A stretch of DNA of 64,000 bases from Pseudomonas sp. R76 (lineage in GTDB: Bacteria; Pseudomonadota; Gammaproteobacteria; Pseudomonadales; Pseudomonadaceae). The DNA lies in contig NZ_CP019428.1 of the NCBI RefSeq assembly GCF_009834565.1, forward strand, positions 4,092,001-4,156,000. The letters are read 5' to 3'. Positions 49,657-58,207 of this stretch are shown here, piece after piece. The position numbers and the translations under genes are program-made. Below the pieces are notes generated by a model that worked only from the letters and a program-made list of their open reading frames with translations, searched no databases and had not been told where the DNA came from. The first letter of the stretch is position 1. Every line of letters starts with the position of its first letter.

Positions 49657-49741
49657 GTGGGAGATGGCTTGCCTGCGATGGCATCAACTGGTTCTGCCTG
49701 ATACACCGAGGTGCCTGCATCGCAGGCAAGCCAGCTCCCAC
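49657..49741. repeat. REP doublet between B1 and B2
   Basis: Inverted GTGGGAGATGGCTTGCCTGCGAT and ATCGCAGGCAAGCCAGCTC units around a spacer. Confidence 0.85.
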
Positions 49742-49786
49742 AGAAAAGCAGAGCACAGTGGTCTGGCGGCCGAACTCGGTCTAATT

Positions 49787-49873
49787 GTGGGAGCGGGCTT
49801 GCTCGCGAAGGCGGTGAGTCAGTGACAAATAAATTGACTGACAAACCGCATTCGCGAGCAAGCCCGCTCCCAC
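49787..49873. repeat. Second REP doublet between B1 and B2
   Basis: Inverted GTGGGAGCGGGCTTGCTCGCGA units, of the other REP subtype from the doublet just upstream. Confidence 0.88.
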
Positions 49874-49889
49874 ATTTTGGATCTCAGTA

Positions 49890-50285
49890 CATCAGGTAGA
49901 TGTGCTTTTGCCCTGCTTTTGCTGTGCTTTTGCTTCTACCACTCAGGTCGGCTACTAGGCCGCCGTGCTGTAGATCTTGATCTTGATCTTGATCTGGGAT
50001 CGCCCCGTCAACCACGCTGGCCGAACGCAGGCTTGAATCCGTGGGTAACCCGGCAGGACGCCGGGTTAGCCGCACTGGGCCATGGATGGCCCATTGCGGC
50101 GGCCCACGGATTCAAGCCGGAGTGAGGGCACACCGAGCCTAAGCGAGGTGCCGAGTGGTGGGGCGAGGACTTTTTGGTTACTTTTTGCTGGGCCGGCATT
50201 CCGGTCCCTCAAAAAGTGACCCGCTGTAAGAGCGGAACCATAAGCCGCCGTTACCGCAGCAACGGATATGTACTCGTACCAACCC
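49890..50285 (-). repeat. Large structured repeat, copy B2 (inverted)
   Basis: The fourth copy, converging with B1. Outer stem 50030-50045 with 50103-50118, identical to that of A1. Hairpin 2 is AACCCGGC/GCCGGGTT; hairpin 1 has CCGCA/TGCGG where A1 has CCGCG/CGCGG, again compensated. About 16 extra bases (near 50188-50203) sit in the loop of the flanking hairpin. A REP unit follows at about 50310-50336. No gene is present from 49195 to 50450. Confidence 0.85.
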
Positions 50286-50450
50286 ACCCTGCTGGTCGGC
50301 CCAGAGGCCGCCATCGCAGGCTAGCCAGCTCCCACATTTAAGCCGATTTACACCCACCCCCAAGCGCACGCAAAAGAGGCGCACGTTGGGAGACGGTCTG
50401 CATAACGCCCTGGCCCCCAAAAATTGACGACTGCCGAAAGAGAGCCACTC

Positions 50451-52046
50451 ATGTTTGATGATCTGGATTACAGCCAACCCTATCCGTCCGCGCGCTCGCC
50501 CGTCATGGGCAGCAACATGGTCGCCTGCTCCCAGCCCCTGGCCGCTCAGGCGGGCCTGGAAATACTGCGCAAAGGCGGCAACGCGGTCGACGCCGCCATC
50601 GCCGCGGCCATGGTGCTGACCGTGGTCGAACCCACGGGCTGCGGCATTGGCAGTGACGCGTTTGCCATCGTCTGGGACAGGAAAAAACTGCAAGGCCTGA
50701 ACGCCTCCGGCCGCTCGCCTGAAGGCTGGACGCCCGAGCATTTCGCCGGGCAAGCCGAAATGCCGCAGCGCGGCTGGGGCTCAGTGACCGTGCCGGGGGC
50801 GGTGTCGGCCTGGGTGGCGCTGTCCGAACGCTACGGTAAATTGCCCTTTGCCACACTGGCAGAACCGGCGATTGCCTATGCGCAAGACGGTTATCAGGTC
50901 ACGCCTATCATCAGTGAATTGTGGCGCCTGGGCGCCGACAAACTGAAGGACCAACCGGGCTTTGCCGAGTGTTTTCTACCCGGTGGCAAAGCCCCTGTGG
51001 CGGGTGAGAAAGTGTGGCTCAAAGACCACGCAAAAACCCTGAAGAGCATCGCCGACACCCAGGGCGAAGCCTTCTACCGTGGCGAGCTGGCGCAGGCCAT
51101 CATTGCCCATGCCCAGGCCAACGGCAGTGTCATGACCCTCGATGACCTGGCCCATCACAGCGTCGAGTGGACGCAGACGATGTCGGTGCCCTACGCCGGC
51201 GCGGTTGTTCACGAGTTGCCGCCCAACGGCCAAGGCATCGCCACACTGGCCGGGCTGAGCATGCTTGAAGCGCTCGGCGTTGGCGAACATCCGGTCGACA
51301 GCGTCGAAACCCTGCACCCGGTGCTGGAGGCGATGAAACTGGCGCTGGCCGATCTGCAGCATCACGTCACCGACAGCAACCATATGCGCCTCGACCCCGA
51401 GCGTTTACTCGACCCGGCCTATTTGCGCGAACGTGCCGCGCGGGTCAATGAGCAGGCGGCCAACCCCGGCCACGGTTCACCCAAGGCAGGCGGTACGGTG
51501 TGCCTGTCGACGGCGGACGAAAGCGGCATGATGGTGTCGTTCATCCAGTCCAACTACATGGGGTTCGGCTCAGGCGTGGTGGTGCCGGGCACCGGTATCA
51601 GCCTGCAAAACCGTGGGGCGGCGTTCACGCTTGACCCTGACCATGTGAATACCGTCGCGCCGCGCAAGCGGCCGTTTCATACCATCATCCCAGGCTTCGT
51701 CATGAATGCCGACGGTACACCATTGATGGCATTCGGCTTGATGGGCGGGCCGATGCAGGCACAAGGGCACCTTCAGATGATGATGCGCATCCTGCGTTAC
51801 AAACAGAACCCGCAAGCCGCCGCCAATGCGCCCCGCTGGCGGGTCGAGGCGGGCCTTGAGGTGTGCGTGGAGCGCGCGTTCGATCAACAGGTGGCGCAGG
51901 CACTGCGCGACAAAGGCCACACCATCAAGGTTGAAGACCCAAGCGGCGTGTTTGCGTTTGGTGGCGCGCAGATCATCCAGCGCACCCAGCATGGCTATGT
52001 GGGCGGAACTGACCCGCGCAAAGACGGTTTGATAGCCGCCTACTAG
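50451..52046 (+). CDS. Gamma-glutamyltransferase family protein
   Basis: A 531-aa N-terminal-nucleophile hydrolase family member. The precursor is split by autocleavage before the threonine of AGGTVCLSTAD, giving the small subunit with GFGSGVVVPGTGISLQNRGAAF. GGNAVDAAIAAA is the usual N-terminal signature. There is no signal peptide, so it is probably cytosolic, unlike periplasmic Ggt. The start at 50451 follows AAAGAGAG. It may act on a gamma-glutamyl or related amide; the substrate is unknown. Confidence 0.9.
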   Translation: MFDDLDYSQPYPSARSPVMGSNMVACSQPLAAQAGLEILRKGGNAVDAAIAAAMVLTVVEPTGCGIGSDAFAIVWDRKKLQGLNASGRSPEGWTPEHFAGQAEMPQRGWGSVTVPGAVSAWVALSERYGKLPFATLAEPAIAYAQDGYQVTPIISELWRLGADKLKDQPGFAECFLPGGKAPVAGEKVWLKDHAKTLKSIADTQGEAFYRGELAQAIIAHAQANGSVMTLDDLAHHSVEWTQTMSVPYAGAVVHELPPNGQGIATLAGLSMLEALGVGEHPVDSVETLHPVLEAMKLALADLQHHVTDSNHMRLDPERLLDPAYLRERAARVNEQAANPGHGSPKAGGTVCLSTADESGMMVSFIQSNYMGFGSGVVVPGTGISLQNRGAAFTLDPDHVNTVAPRKRPFHTIIPGFVMNADGTPLMAFGLMGGPMQAQGHLQMMMRILRYKQNPQAAANAPRWRVEAGLEVCVERAFDQQVAQALRDKGHTIKVEDPSGVFAFGGAQIIQRTQHGYVGGTDPRKDGLIAAY

Positions 52047-52259
52047 AGCCCTTCACCCTTCCCCCCGCCTGAGCCCTGTCGACCGACAGGGCTCTGCGCG
52101 CTTGCAGTGCTTTTATCCTCTTTCAATCACGGAAAATTCCTCTTCCCTCTGTCGCCGCGTCCGGCATCTACCCGCTGAGGGCCGCCGTATGGTGTCTGCG
52201 TTTTAGGAAAGTTCCCACAGCCAGGTCACTTGACCCAGTGCGCGTGGGCCAGCAAACTA

Positions 52260-52274
52260 TACGCAGGCTACGTA
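52260..52274. promoter_or_regulatory. Short inverted repeat before the toxin gene
   Basis: TACG-N7-CGTA ends 6 nt before the toxin ATG, where toxin-antitoxin operons are usually autorepressed. TTGACC at 52230-52235 could be a -35 box. The match is short and only suggestive. Confidence 0.3.
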
Positions 52275-52280
52275 CAGAAC

Positions 52281-52631
52281 ATGGATGCTCTATTTATCGA
52301 ACTGCCGGCCTTCGAACGGCATCGCAAGGATTATCTGAGTGACGCTCTTTTCCAAGGTTTTCAGCAGGAGCTGATGAGAAACCCGGAAGCGGGCGATGTC
52401 ATCGAAGGGACCGGTGGGCTACGCAAGGTTCGCTTCGTTGATGAGCGACGCAACAAAGGCAAACGCGGTGGCCTGCGGGTCATTTATTACTGGTGGTCGG
52501 GCGGTACGCAATTCTGGCTGTTCACCCTGTACGGCAAACACGAACAGGACGACCTGGCCCCCCATCACAAAAAAGCCCTGAAACACCTGCTGGACAGGGA
52601 AATCAAAGCGAGAACACAACATGAAACGTGA
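52281..52631 (+). CDS. RelE/HigB-like toxin of a type II toxin-antitoxin system
   Basis: A 116-aa RelE-fold protein: FIELPAFERHRKDYLSD at the N-terminus, then GTGGLRKVRF and GGLRVIYYWW strands and a C-terminal LYGKHEQDDL segment, the usual order for ribosome-dependent RNases of the HigB/RelE group. The start at 52281 is preferred over upstream codons at 52230. The 3' end overlaps the antitoxin gene by 11 nt. Toxin-first order is that of higBA. Confidence 0.88.
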   Translation: MDALFIELPAFERHRKDYLSDALFQGFQQELMRNPEAGDVIEGTGGLRKVRFVDERRNKGKRGGLRVIYYWWSGGTQFWLFTLYGKHEQDDLAPHHKKALKHLLDREIKARTQHET

Positions 52632-52935
52632 AATCTTTTCCGAACTGGTCGAAAGCTTCGACGCCCTGGCCGACGAGCGCCAAGGCAAAGTCACCCTGCG
52701 CACCCACAAGGTCCAGCTCAACAACCTGGCCCCGCTGACCGCCGAAGAGGTGGTGGCCGTACGCCAACAGCTCAACCTGTCCCGATCGGTGTTCGCCATG
52801 TACCTGCGCACCAACCTGCGCACCCTGGAAAACTGGGAGCAAGGTCGCGCCAAGCCGAACGCCCAGGCCACCACCTTGATTCGCCTGGTGGCGCGGTTTC
52901 CGGAAACCGTGGCGCAACTCGCCGCATTAGGTTGA
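52621..52935 (+). CDS. HTH-type antitoxin (HigA/NadS-like)
   Basis: A 104-aa protein with a C-terminal helix-turn-helix of the XRE class (about residues 42-95: VVAVRQQLNLSRSVFAMYL, LENWEQGRAKP). The N-terminal part probably neutralises the toxin. It overlaps the toxin gene, so the two are translated together and it probably represses the operon. Confidence 0.88.
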   Translation: MKREIFSELVESFDALADERQGKVTLRTHKVQLNNLAPLTAEEVVAVRQQLNLSRSVFAMYLRTNLRTLENWEQGRAKPNAQATTLIRLVARFPETVAQLAALG

Positions 52936-52976
52936 TGGACCCAACTGTGGCAAGCCCGCTCGACATGCGGGCTTAT

Positions 52977-53126
52977 TGTGGCGAGCGGGCTTGCTGTGGC
53001 GAGCGGGCTTGCCCCGCGTTGGGCCGCGCAGCGGCCCTAAAACCACACGCCGCGTTCTTTCTGAAAGAACGCGGCGTTTTTATTGGGGCTGCTAGCCCAA
53101 CGCGGGGCAAGCCCGCTCGCCACAAC
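52977..53126. repeat. REP-type inverted repeat enclosing a terminator
   Basis: GTGGCGAGCGGGCTTGC is present twice in direct orientation on the left (second copy continuing CCCGCG), with its inverted partner GCGGGGCAAGCCCGCTCGCC on the right. This is the GGCGAGCGGG subtype, different from the GTGGGAGC units elsewhere. A strong terminator sits in the centre. Confidence 0.85.
53047..53082. terminator. Strong rho-independent terminator
   Basis: A 15-bp stem starting ACGCCGCG and ending CGCGGCGT with a very small loop, followed by TTTTTAT. It ends the toxin-antitoxin transcript and lies at the centre of the REP inverted repeat. Confidence 0.92.
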
Positions 53127-53144
53127 AAGACGCTCGCCACAGAG

Positions 53145-53705
53145 CTACAACACGTCAGGTCCGCCAAGCATATCGGCAAAGGTCTCACTGTCGGGTAACC
53201 CCTCGCCCACCCACACTGACGGTGCTACACGCGGCGAGCCTTCGGTCCAAAACAACGAATGCCGTGACGGTGGCTCAATCTGAGAGCTCAATTGCGGCAT
53301 GCCCTCGCCGATTCGCTCCGCGTCTGGCAAATCAAACCAGCGTGGCGGCGTAACCGCCGCGTTTGAATAGCTTGCCAGCGCCCAACAACCCGGTCGCGGC
53401 ATCGCCAACACGCCGTCATCAAACGCTTCCAGCGAAAACCCCTCGCTCGCTGACGCAGCCCGAATACGAGGTGAAGCCCACGCTTCATCCAGGTCCTTGG
53501 GTGCCAGGCGCGCCAGCGGCAAACACGTCTGCGCCCCCGACCAGTTGCGCCACGGAATCAGGCGTGGCGCGCGGGCCAGCTGGGCCAGTGCCGGGTCAGC
53601 GGGCATGGCGGTGATCGCAGCAGCGCGTTCGGGGGGAGGTTTTGGTGGGTTGTCACAGGCCGTCAGCAGGCCCAGCACAGCCAACAATAATGCGATGCGG
53701 CGCAT
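53145..53705 (-). CDS. Hypothetical lipoprotein
   Basis: A 186-aa protein with a short signal peptide ending in the lipobox LLTAC, so the cysteine near residue 17 is probably lipidated. A proline-rich linker (NPPKPPPER) follows. The rest has no motif I know, with one possible disulfide pair (C in AQTCLPL and in PGCWALA). The start at 53705 follows AGAGAGGG; a GTG two codons earlier is possible. Confidence 0.7.
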   Translation of the reverse strand: MRRIALLLAVLGLLTACDNPPKPPPERAAAITAMPADPALAQLARAPRLIPWRNWSGAQTCLPLARLAPKDLDEAWASPRIRAASASEGFSLEAFDDGVLAMPRPGCWALASYSNAAVTPPRWFDLPDAERIGEGMPQLSSQIEPPSRHSLFWTEGSPRVAPSVWVGEGLPDSETFADMLGGPDVL

Positions 53706-53849
53706 GGCCACCCTCTCTGCTCATGATGTGGAAGCGGTTTCCACACTAAGGCAGCGATGGCGCGGCGTTGAGGGTTTTGGGGGACACAAAGGGGGCTTGA
53801 TCGGACAGTCGAATGCGGGGCGTTGGCCACCCCGCATCCCGGGTTGCGC

Positions 53850-54602
53850 TTAGAACGCGATACCGACCTTGAAGCCGTACTCGTCACGCTTGAGCTTGGT
53901 GTTGTCGGCGACTTCAGAGTCTTCGTCGAGCTTGTATTCGGTACGGGTGTAGTACAGGCCCGCCATCACTGGCAGGTCGCCTTTCTGGTTCATCAGCAGG
54001 CTGACTTCCGCATACGGGTTGGTGCGGTCCTTGAGGTCCACGGTGTCGCTGCCAACGTCGTCCACCTTGAGCTTGGCGCGGCCGTCGATGGTGCGACGGG
54101 CACCGGCTTCGACGCGCAGGGTCATGTCATCGAACTGGTGGTTGTAACCCAGGGCAGCCTTGGCGAACGGCGACTTGTTGGTGAGCTTGACGTCGTAGTC
54201 GTTGGTGTCCGGCTCGTAGCGGGTCCAGCTGTAGCCGCCGCCCACAATCACGTCGACAAAGTTGCGCGCGTCCAGCGCGGCGCGCCAGCCGAGGTCCAGA
54301 TCAGCCTGGCCTTCCTTGAGTTTGTTGCTGCTTTTTTCGCCGTACTTGGCTTCGATACCGGCCTGGTAGATAAAGCCGGATTCAGCCGTGAGCTTGTTGC
54401 CGAAGTTATAGAACAGGCCTGCTTCGGGCATGTGGTCCTTGTCGCTTTCGCTACCGCCTTCAAGTTTGAAGTCGTTGTAGCTGCCCTGCAGGCCGAGTAC
54501 GGAAATCGGCCCGGTGGACGGTGCAGCGAACACCACGGCAGGCGCAGCGACCAGCGCCAGCAGCGAGGAACCTTTGAGGAATTTTCCGAATAGCTTGGAC
54601 AT
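53850..54602 (-). CDS. Outer-membrane beta-barrel protein (YfaZ-like)
   Basis: A 250-aa exported protein with a signal peptide (1 to about 26, cleavage after FAA or VFA), repeated amphipathic strands and a terminal phenylalanine (KVGIAF), all as expected for a small outer-membrane barrel. The arrangement resembles the YfaZ family. Transport or sensory role unknown. AAGGAGATGTAAAACG precedes the ATG, and a 124-bp gap separates it from the N-acetyltransferase upstream region. Confidence 0.75.
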   Translation of the reverse strand: MSKLFGKFLKGSSLLALVAAPAVVFAAPSTGPISVLGLQGSYNDFKLEGGSESDKDHMPEAGLFYNFGNKLTAESGFIYQAGIEAKYGEKSSNKLKEGQADLDLGWRAALDARNFVDVIVGGGYSWTRYEPDTNDYDVKLTNKSPFAKAALGYNHQFDDMTLRVEAGARRTIDGRAKLKVDDVGSDTVDLKDRTNPYAEVSLLMNQKGDLPVMAGLYYTRTEYKLDEDSEVADNTKLKRDEYGFKVGIAF

Positions 54603-54726
54603 CGTTTTACATCTCCTTGTCTGGTGAGCAAATTATTCAGGAACCGCTTCGAACCTCTGCTTTTGCGGAAAGTTCGAATTAATTTGCGTCGATTTGGAGG
54701 AAAAACGGTTCAGCGCAGGCTCTATC

Positions 54727-55560
54727 TCAACCTTCTTTGGAATTTGCCATTATTAAGCCATCAACTATCTCGCGTAATTGCGGATGTGCCGGCAAGCGAA
54801 TGCCGAAGGTCCCCTGCAATAACGTCAGCAGCTCATCGGCACTCTCGATGGCGCGCTTTTCACTGGGCCGGTCCAGGTAATGGACGGCGTAGTTGGCGTT
54901 ATTCAACGTATGGCGTTTACCCACGGCCAACAGCGCCACCTTCAACTGACCGACAAACACCGAAGCCGGGTGCGTCGACACGTACCAGTTGCCGATTTCA
55001 TAGTCGATATCCGCCTGTGTCTGCAGGTCGAACACATACAAGCCCCGCCATTCCTCACCGACGTGTGCCCACAGCGTGTAGGCGCCGTCATTCAACGTCA
55101 GCCGATAGGGCTCATGGGCGGTGGCCTGGGTCGCATCGGTGTCCAGCTGCAACGGGCTGCTCGGCACCATGCCGCCAAAGCCGACATCGGTGACGTAACG
55201 CACGCCCTCCAGCGTAACCAGGCTCAGGCGATGGGTACGCCCGGTGCGCGCGTCCGGCGGCCCGCCCATCACCACCCAGCCGGTAAGGCCGCGCGCGTCG
55301 AAACCCAAATCCTGCAGCAAGGCCAGAAACAGGTGGTTCAGCTCGAAGCAATACCCGCCACGCCCATCGAGCAGCACCTTTTGCTCGATGCTGGGCAGGT
55401 CGATCGGCACCGGTGTGCGCAGCAACGTCGACAGGCTCTCAAAGGCAAACGTGCACACATGGCGCAGTTGCAGTTCCTGCAAGGTTTGCAAGGTGGGCGG
55501 TGGCGGCGAGTCGTAGCCCAGGCGTTGCAGGTAGAGCTGGCGATGAGTCAAACGGGGCAT
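54727..55560 (-). CDS. Arylamine N-acetyltransferase
   Basis: A 277-aa cytosolic acetyl-CoA-dependent enzyme with a cysteine-protease-like triad: C71 in RGGYCFE, H110 in GRTHRLSL and D125 in VTDVGFGG. Length is typical of the bacterial NAT family. It acetylates arylamines and hydrazines; the natural substrate here is not known. Transcribed alone. Confidence 0.94.
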   Translation of the reverse strand: MPRLTHRQLYLQRLGYDSPPPPTLQTLQELQLRHVCTFAFESLSTLLRTPVPIDLPSIEQKVLLDGRGGYCFELNHLFLALLQDLGFDARGLTGWVVMGGPPDARTGRTHRLSLVTLEGVRYVTDVGFGGMVPSSPLQLDTDATQATAHEPYRLTLNDGAYTLWAHVGEEWRGLYVFDLQTQADIDYEIGNWYVSTHPASVFVGQLKVALLAVGKRHTLNNANYAVHYLDRPSEKRAIESADELLTLLQGTFGIRLPAHPQLREIVDGLIMANSKEG

Positions 55561-55680
55561 GGCGCGATCCTTGGGCGCGTGACGAAGGCATCACTATGCA
55601 GCGCAAGCAGGCGACTTGTCATTTTGACTGAACCTTTTTCAACGCTCGCCTATCCATCTATAACAAGACAGGGAGGCAAC

Positions 55681-55917
55681 ATGAGTACCGCAAAAATCTA
55701 CACCATCAACTATCAACTGCACGGTCAACCGAAGTCCTTTGTGGTGCGCGCCGAAGTGATGAACAACGCCGAAGCCTGGCATTGGGCGGCGGTCGATGCC
55801 GACATCGCCCACGTCAGCCGTATTGGGCGTGTGGGTCATGAACAGGTGAAGAAAACCACCCGGCCCTGGGCGGAAAAGTTCGGCATTACCGACGTCACCT
55901 GGATCGCGCCCAAATAA
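55681..55917 (+). CDS. Small conserved Pseudomonas protein (DUF6555-like)
   Basis: A 78-aa protein with a beta-rich N-terminus (KIYTINYQLHGQPKSF) and conserved aromatic residues around EAWHWAAVDADIAHV. It resembles a small family annotated in pseudomonads as DUF6555. GGGAGGCAAC directly precedes the ATG. A terminator follows 20 bp after the stop. Function unknown. Confidence 0.75.
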   Translation: MSTAKIYTINYQLHGQPKSFVVRAEVMNNAEAWHWAAVDADIAHVSRIGRVGHEQVKKTTRPWAEKFGITDVTWIAPK

Positions 55918-55936
55918 GCAGCCCCTAACTAAGCAA

Positions 55937-55960
55937 AAACCCCGCACAGTGGCGGGGTTT
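55937..55960. terminator. Bidirectional terminator
   Basis: Stem AAACCCCGC/GCGGGGTTT with an ACAGTG loop, between convergent small genes. Confidence 0.85.
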
Positions 55961-55963
55961 GCG

Positions 55964-56164
55964 TTACTTCTTCAAGTCGCCCAACGGATCGTAGGGCGGC
56001 TTTTTTTTGGCTTCATCTTTATCTTTCTGATCCAGCGGCGCGATAGCCGGGCCGATGGGGTCGACTTGCGGGTCGGCTACATCGGGGGAGTCCGGGTCGA
56101 AACCCAGTTCATCCTTGCCGCTGGCATGTTCGCCTGAACGCGGGCCTTTCGGTGGATTACTCAC
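55964..56164 (-). CDS. Small charged hypothetical protein
   Basis: A 66-aa hydrophilic, probably disordered protein rich in Pro, Asp and Lys (PDSPDVADPQVDPIGP, DQKDKDEAKKKPP). No fold or family assigned with confidence. CTGAGGAGAG precedes the ATG. It follows the 58-aa gene by 14 bp on the same strand, and the two have a similar composition. Confidence 0.7.
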   Translation of the reverse strand: MSNPPKGPRSGEHASGKDELGFDPDSPDVADPQVDPIGPAIAPLDQKDKDEAKKKPPYDPLGDLKK

Positions 56165-56178
56165 AGTGCTCTCCTCAG

Positions 56179-56355
56179 TTACAGCGGGCGGGCTTTGTCG
56201 TGCAGGGTTTCCAGGTCTTCCTCAACCTGCTCCACCTCATCATCCTGACGCTCCGCCGGGTCGTTGGGGCGTAACGCATCGTTGTCGCGCTCCTCTTCTC
56301 CGGGTGTGCGGTCGGGGTCGGGCGTACCCGGCGGCGGTTGCTTGTATTCGGGCAT
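56179..56355 (-). CDS. Very small acidic hypothetical protein (58 aa)
   Basis: ATG at 56355 and TAA at 56179 give 58 residues beginning MPEYKQPPPGTPDPDRTPG and ending with KARPL. The central part is strongly acidic (EEERDND, DDEVEQVEEDLE). GTGAGGTG lies 8 nt upstream of the ATG. It is followed 14 bp later by another small hydrophilic gene. The composition and ribosome site support a real gene although it is short. Function unknown. Confidence 0.65.
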   Translation of the reverse strand: MPEYKQPPPGTPDPDRTPGEEERDNDALRPNDPAERQDDEVEQVEEDLETLHDKARPL

Positions 56356-56482
56356 GATGGTTCACCTCACGGGGGATTGGCTGGCCTACACAGGTTTAGA
56401 GAAACCGCCGCAAGCCATCGTTCAACTTGATTGCGCAAAGCATGCGAAGATGCCACCCCGCCCTTCTTGAGACCTGACCCGG

Positions 56483-57004
56483 ATGTTCGAGCTCAAACCC
56501 TGCGACCCCGTGACCTTCCGCCAACAGACGCGCCGCAGCACCCTGATTATCGCCGTGCTGTTCGTGGCCCTGGCAATGCTGCTGTCGAGCCTGGCAGTGA
56601 TGCTGTTCGGCGAACCCGGCGGGGACAACTTTCGCTTCAATGTCGGCGGCGTGTTTGCCGGTGTCTTGATCACCGTCGCCCTGGTGCGCGGGCCCTTTTG
56701 GACCCAGCCGTGGTTCGCGCCGGCGGTGTATGGCTGGCAGCTCAAGCGCAGCCTGATGAGCGTGACCAACGTGATGCACACCGTCACCGAACGCGTGCAG
56801 GCCAACGACCCGACGGCGATCAAGCTGCTGCGCTTCTACCATTTGGGCCTTACGCAGATGCATGAGCTGGACGCCAACTCCAGCGCCCAGGCGCAATTGG
56901 TCGGCGAGATCGAGGCGCATAAAGAGAAGATGCAGGCGCTGGGGATCGACACCGAGCAAACCCGCCTCGACCCCGCCTGGCTTGAACATGTAAGAAAAGC
57001 CTGA
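56483..57004 (+). CDS. DUF3087 family inner-membrane protein
   Basis: A 173-aa protein with two transmembrane helices (about residues 20-42 and 54-72) and a cytosolic helical C-terminal half. The layout fits the DUF3087 family. Function unknown. It lies 5 bp from the convergent MFS gene. Confidence 0.75.
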   Translation: MFELKPCDPVTFRQQTRRSTLIIAVLFVALAMLLSSLAVMLFGEPGGDNFRFNVGGVFAGVLITVALVRGPFWTQPWFAPAVYGWQLKRSLMSVTNVMHTVTERVQANDPTAIKLLRFYHLGLTQMHELDANSSAQAQLVGEIEAHKEKMQALGIDTEQTRLDPAWLEHVRKA

Positions 57005-57009
57005 CCTCG

Positions 57010-58137
57010 TCAGCGGGCAACCTTGGCTCGCCAGCAGAACACCGCGCTCACCGCAATGGCCGCGCCCGCCACGCCAAACACCCACGGCGCCGAGGCCACC
57101 GGCAGCAACAAACCGGCCAGCAACGGCCCGAGGCCAGCGCCGACGTCACGCCACACCGCGTTGGAGGCCAGCGCGGAAACGCGCATCGAGCCGGGGTTGC
57201 GCTCGGCCACCAAGGTGGTCACCAGAGGCAGTTGCAGCGCGCGCAGCACCAGCACCGCGGCTGCGCCGACGATCACCCAATAGCTGCCGAACGCGGTCAA
57301 GGCCAGGGCACTCAAGAACGAAAACAGCAATAGCATCGAGGTGGCGCCAAAGCGTTGTGCCGCGCGGCCGCCCAATGGGCTCAGGAGCATTTCCGAGGCG
57401 TATCGCAGGGCCATCAGGCCACCGGCGATCAGTACCGCATCGCCGCCGAGAATCTTCTGTGCCTGGATCGACAGGCCAAAAATAAACAGCCCGTCCAGCG
57501 CCACGCCTTCGATAAACGACCAGGTCGCTACGCTGTCGGGCCACTTGAAACGTCGCCCGGTGCTGTGCAGGTCATGCCCGGCGGTGGGCAAACCGCGCGC
57601 CGCCCACACGCCCGCCAGGCAGCAGCCGGCGAGGATCATAAAGATCGGGCGCGGCCCGGCCCATAAGGTCAACCAGCCACCCAGTGGCAACGCCAGCATT
57701 GGCCCGAGGGCGATCATCGCCCTTGAGCGCCCTGCCCTGCGCGCGGCGCCAGCGGGTTCGGAGGTCGCCAACACTTGGGTCGACAGGTTCAGCGCGGCAA
57801 AGCACAAGCCCCAGATCAACCGCAGCCCGAGCAATGCGGCGAAACCCGACAGCATCGAGTTGCCCAGGGCGCACACCGTGGCGGCCCCGGCGGCGATCAT
57901 GCAGGTCAGCCGATCACCGTTGCGTGCGTAGAAATTCAGCACATGCCGGTAGCCAAAAATCCGCACCAGCCGGTTAGCCGCCAGCAGCACCCCGGCCTGG
58001 GCCAGCGTGATGCCAAACGCCTGGGATTCCATCGGCAGCAGCAGGTAGAGCAGCACGTCACTGGGCAGGCATAGCGCGAGGGTCAGCGCGGCGCGTCGGG
58101 AAGTTGTATCAGCAGTGCGTTGGGCCAGGCTGGACAT
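57010..58137 (-). CDS. MFS transporter
   Basis: A 375-aa inner-membrane protein with about 12 hydrophobic segments. The N-terminal half contains a RIFGYRHVL loop and the central loop is short. The family is a drug/metabolite exporter type; the substrate is unclear. It is 70 bp downstream of another MFS gene on the same strand, so the two may be one transcript. Confidence 0.85.
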   Translation of the reverse strand: MSSLAQRTADTTSRRAALTLALCLPSDVLLYLLLPMESQAFGITLAQAGVLLAANRLVRIFGYRHVLNFYARNGDRLTCMIAAGAATVCALGNSMLSGFAALLGLRLIWGLCFAALNLSTQVLATSEPAGAARRAGRSRAMIALGPMLALPLGGWLTLWAGPRPIFMILAGCCLAGVWAARGLPTAGHDLHSTGRRFKWPDSVATWSFIEGVALDGLFIFGLSIQAQKILGGDAVLIAGGLMALRYASEMLLSPLGGRAAQRFGATSMLLLFSFLSALALTAFGSYWVIVGAAAVLVLRALQLPLVTTLVAERNPGSMRVSALASNAVWRDVGAGLGPLLAGLLLPVASAPWVFGVAGAAIAVSAVFCWRAKVAR

Positions 58138-58207
58138 AAATCTGAAACATCCCGAAATACTCAGGCCGCCACGTTAGCCTTCTCATGCCGGGTTTTACAA
58201 CGCCCCA

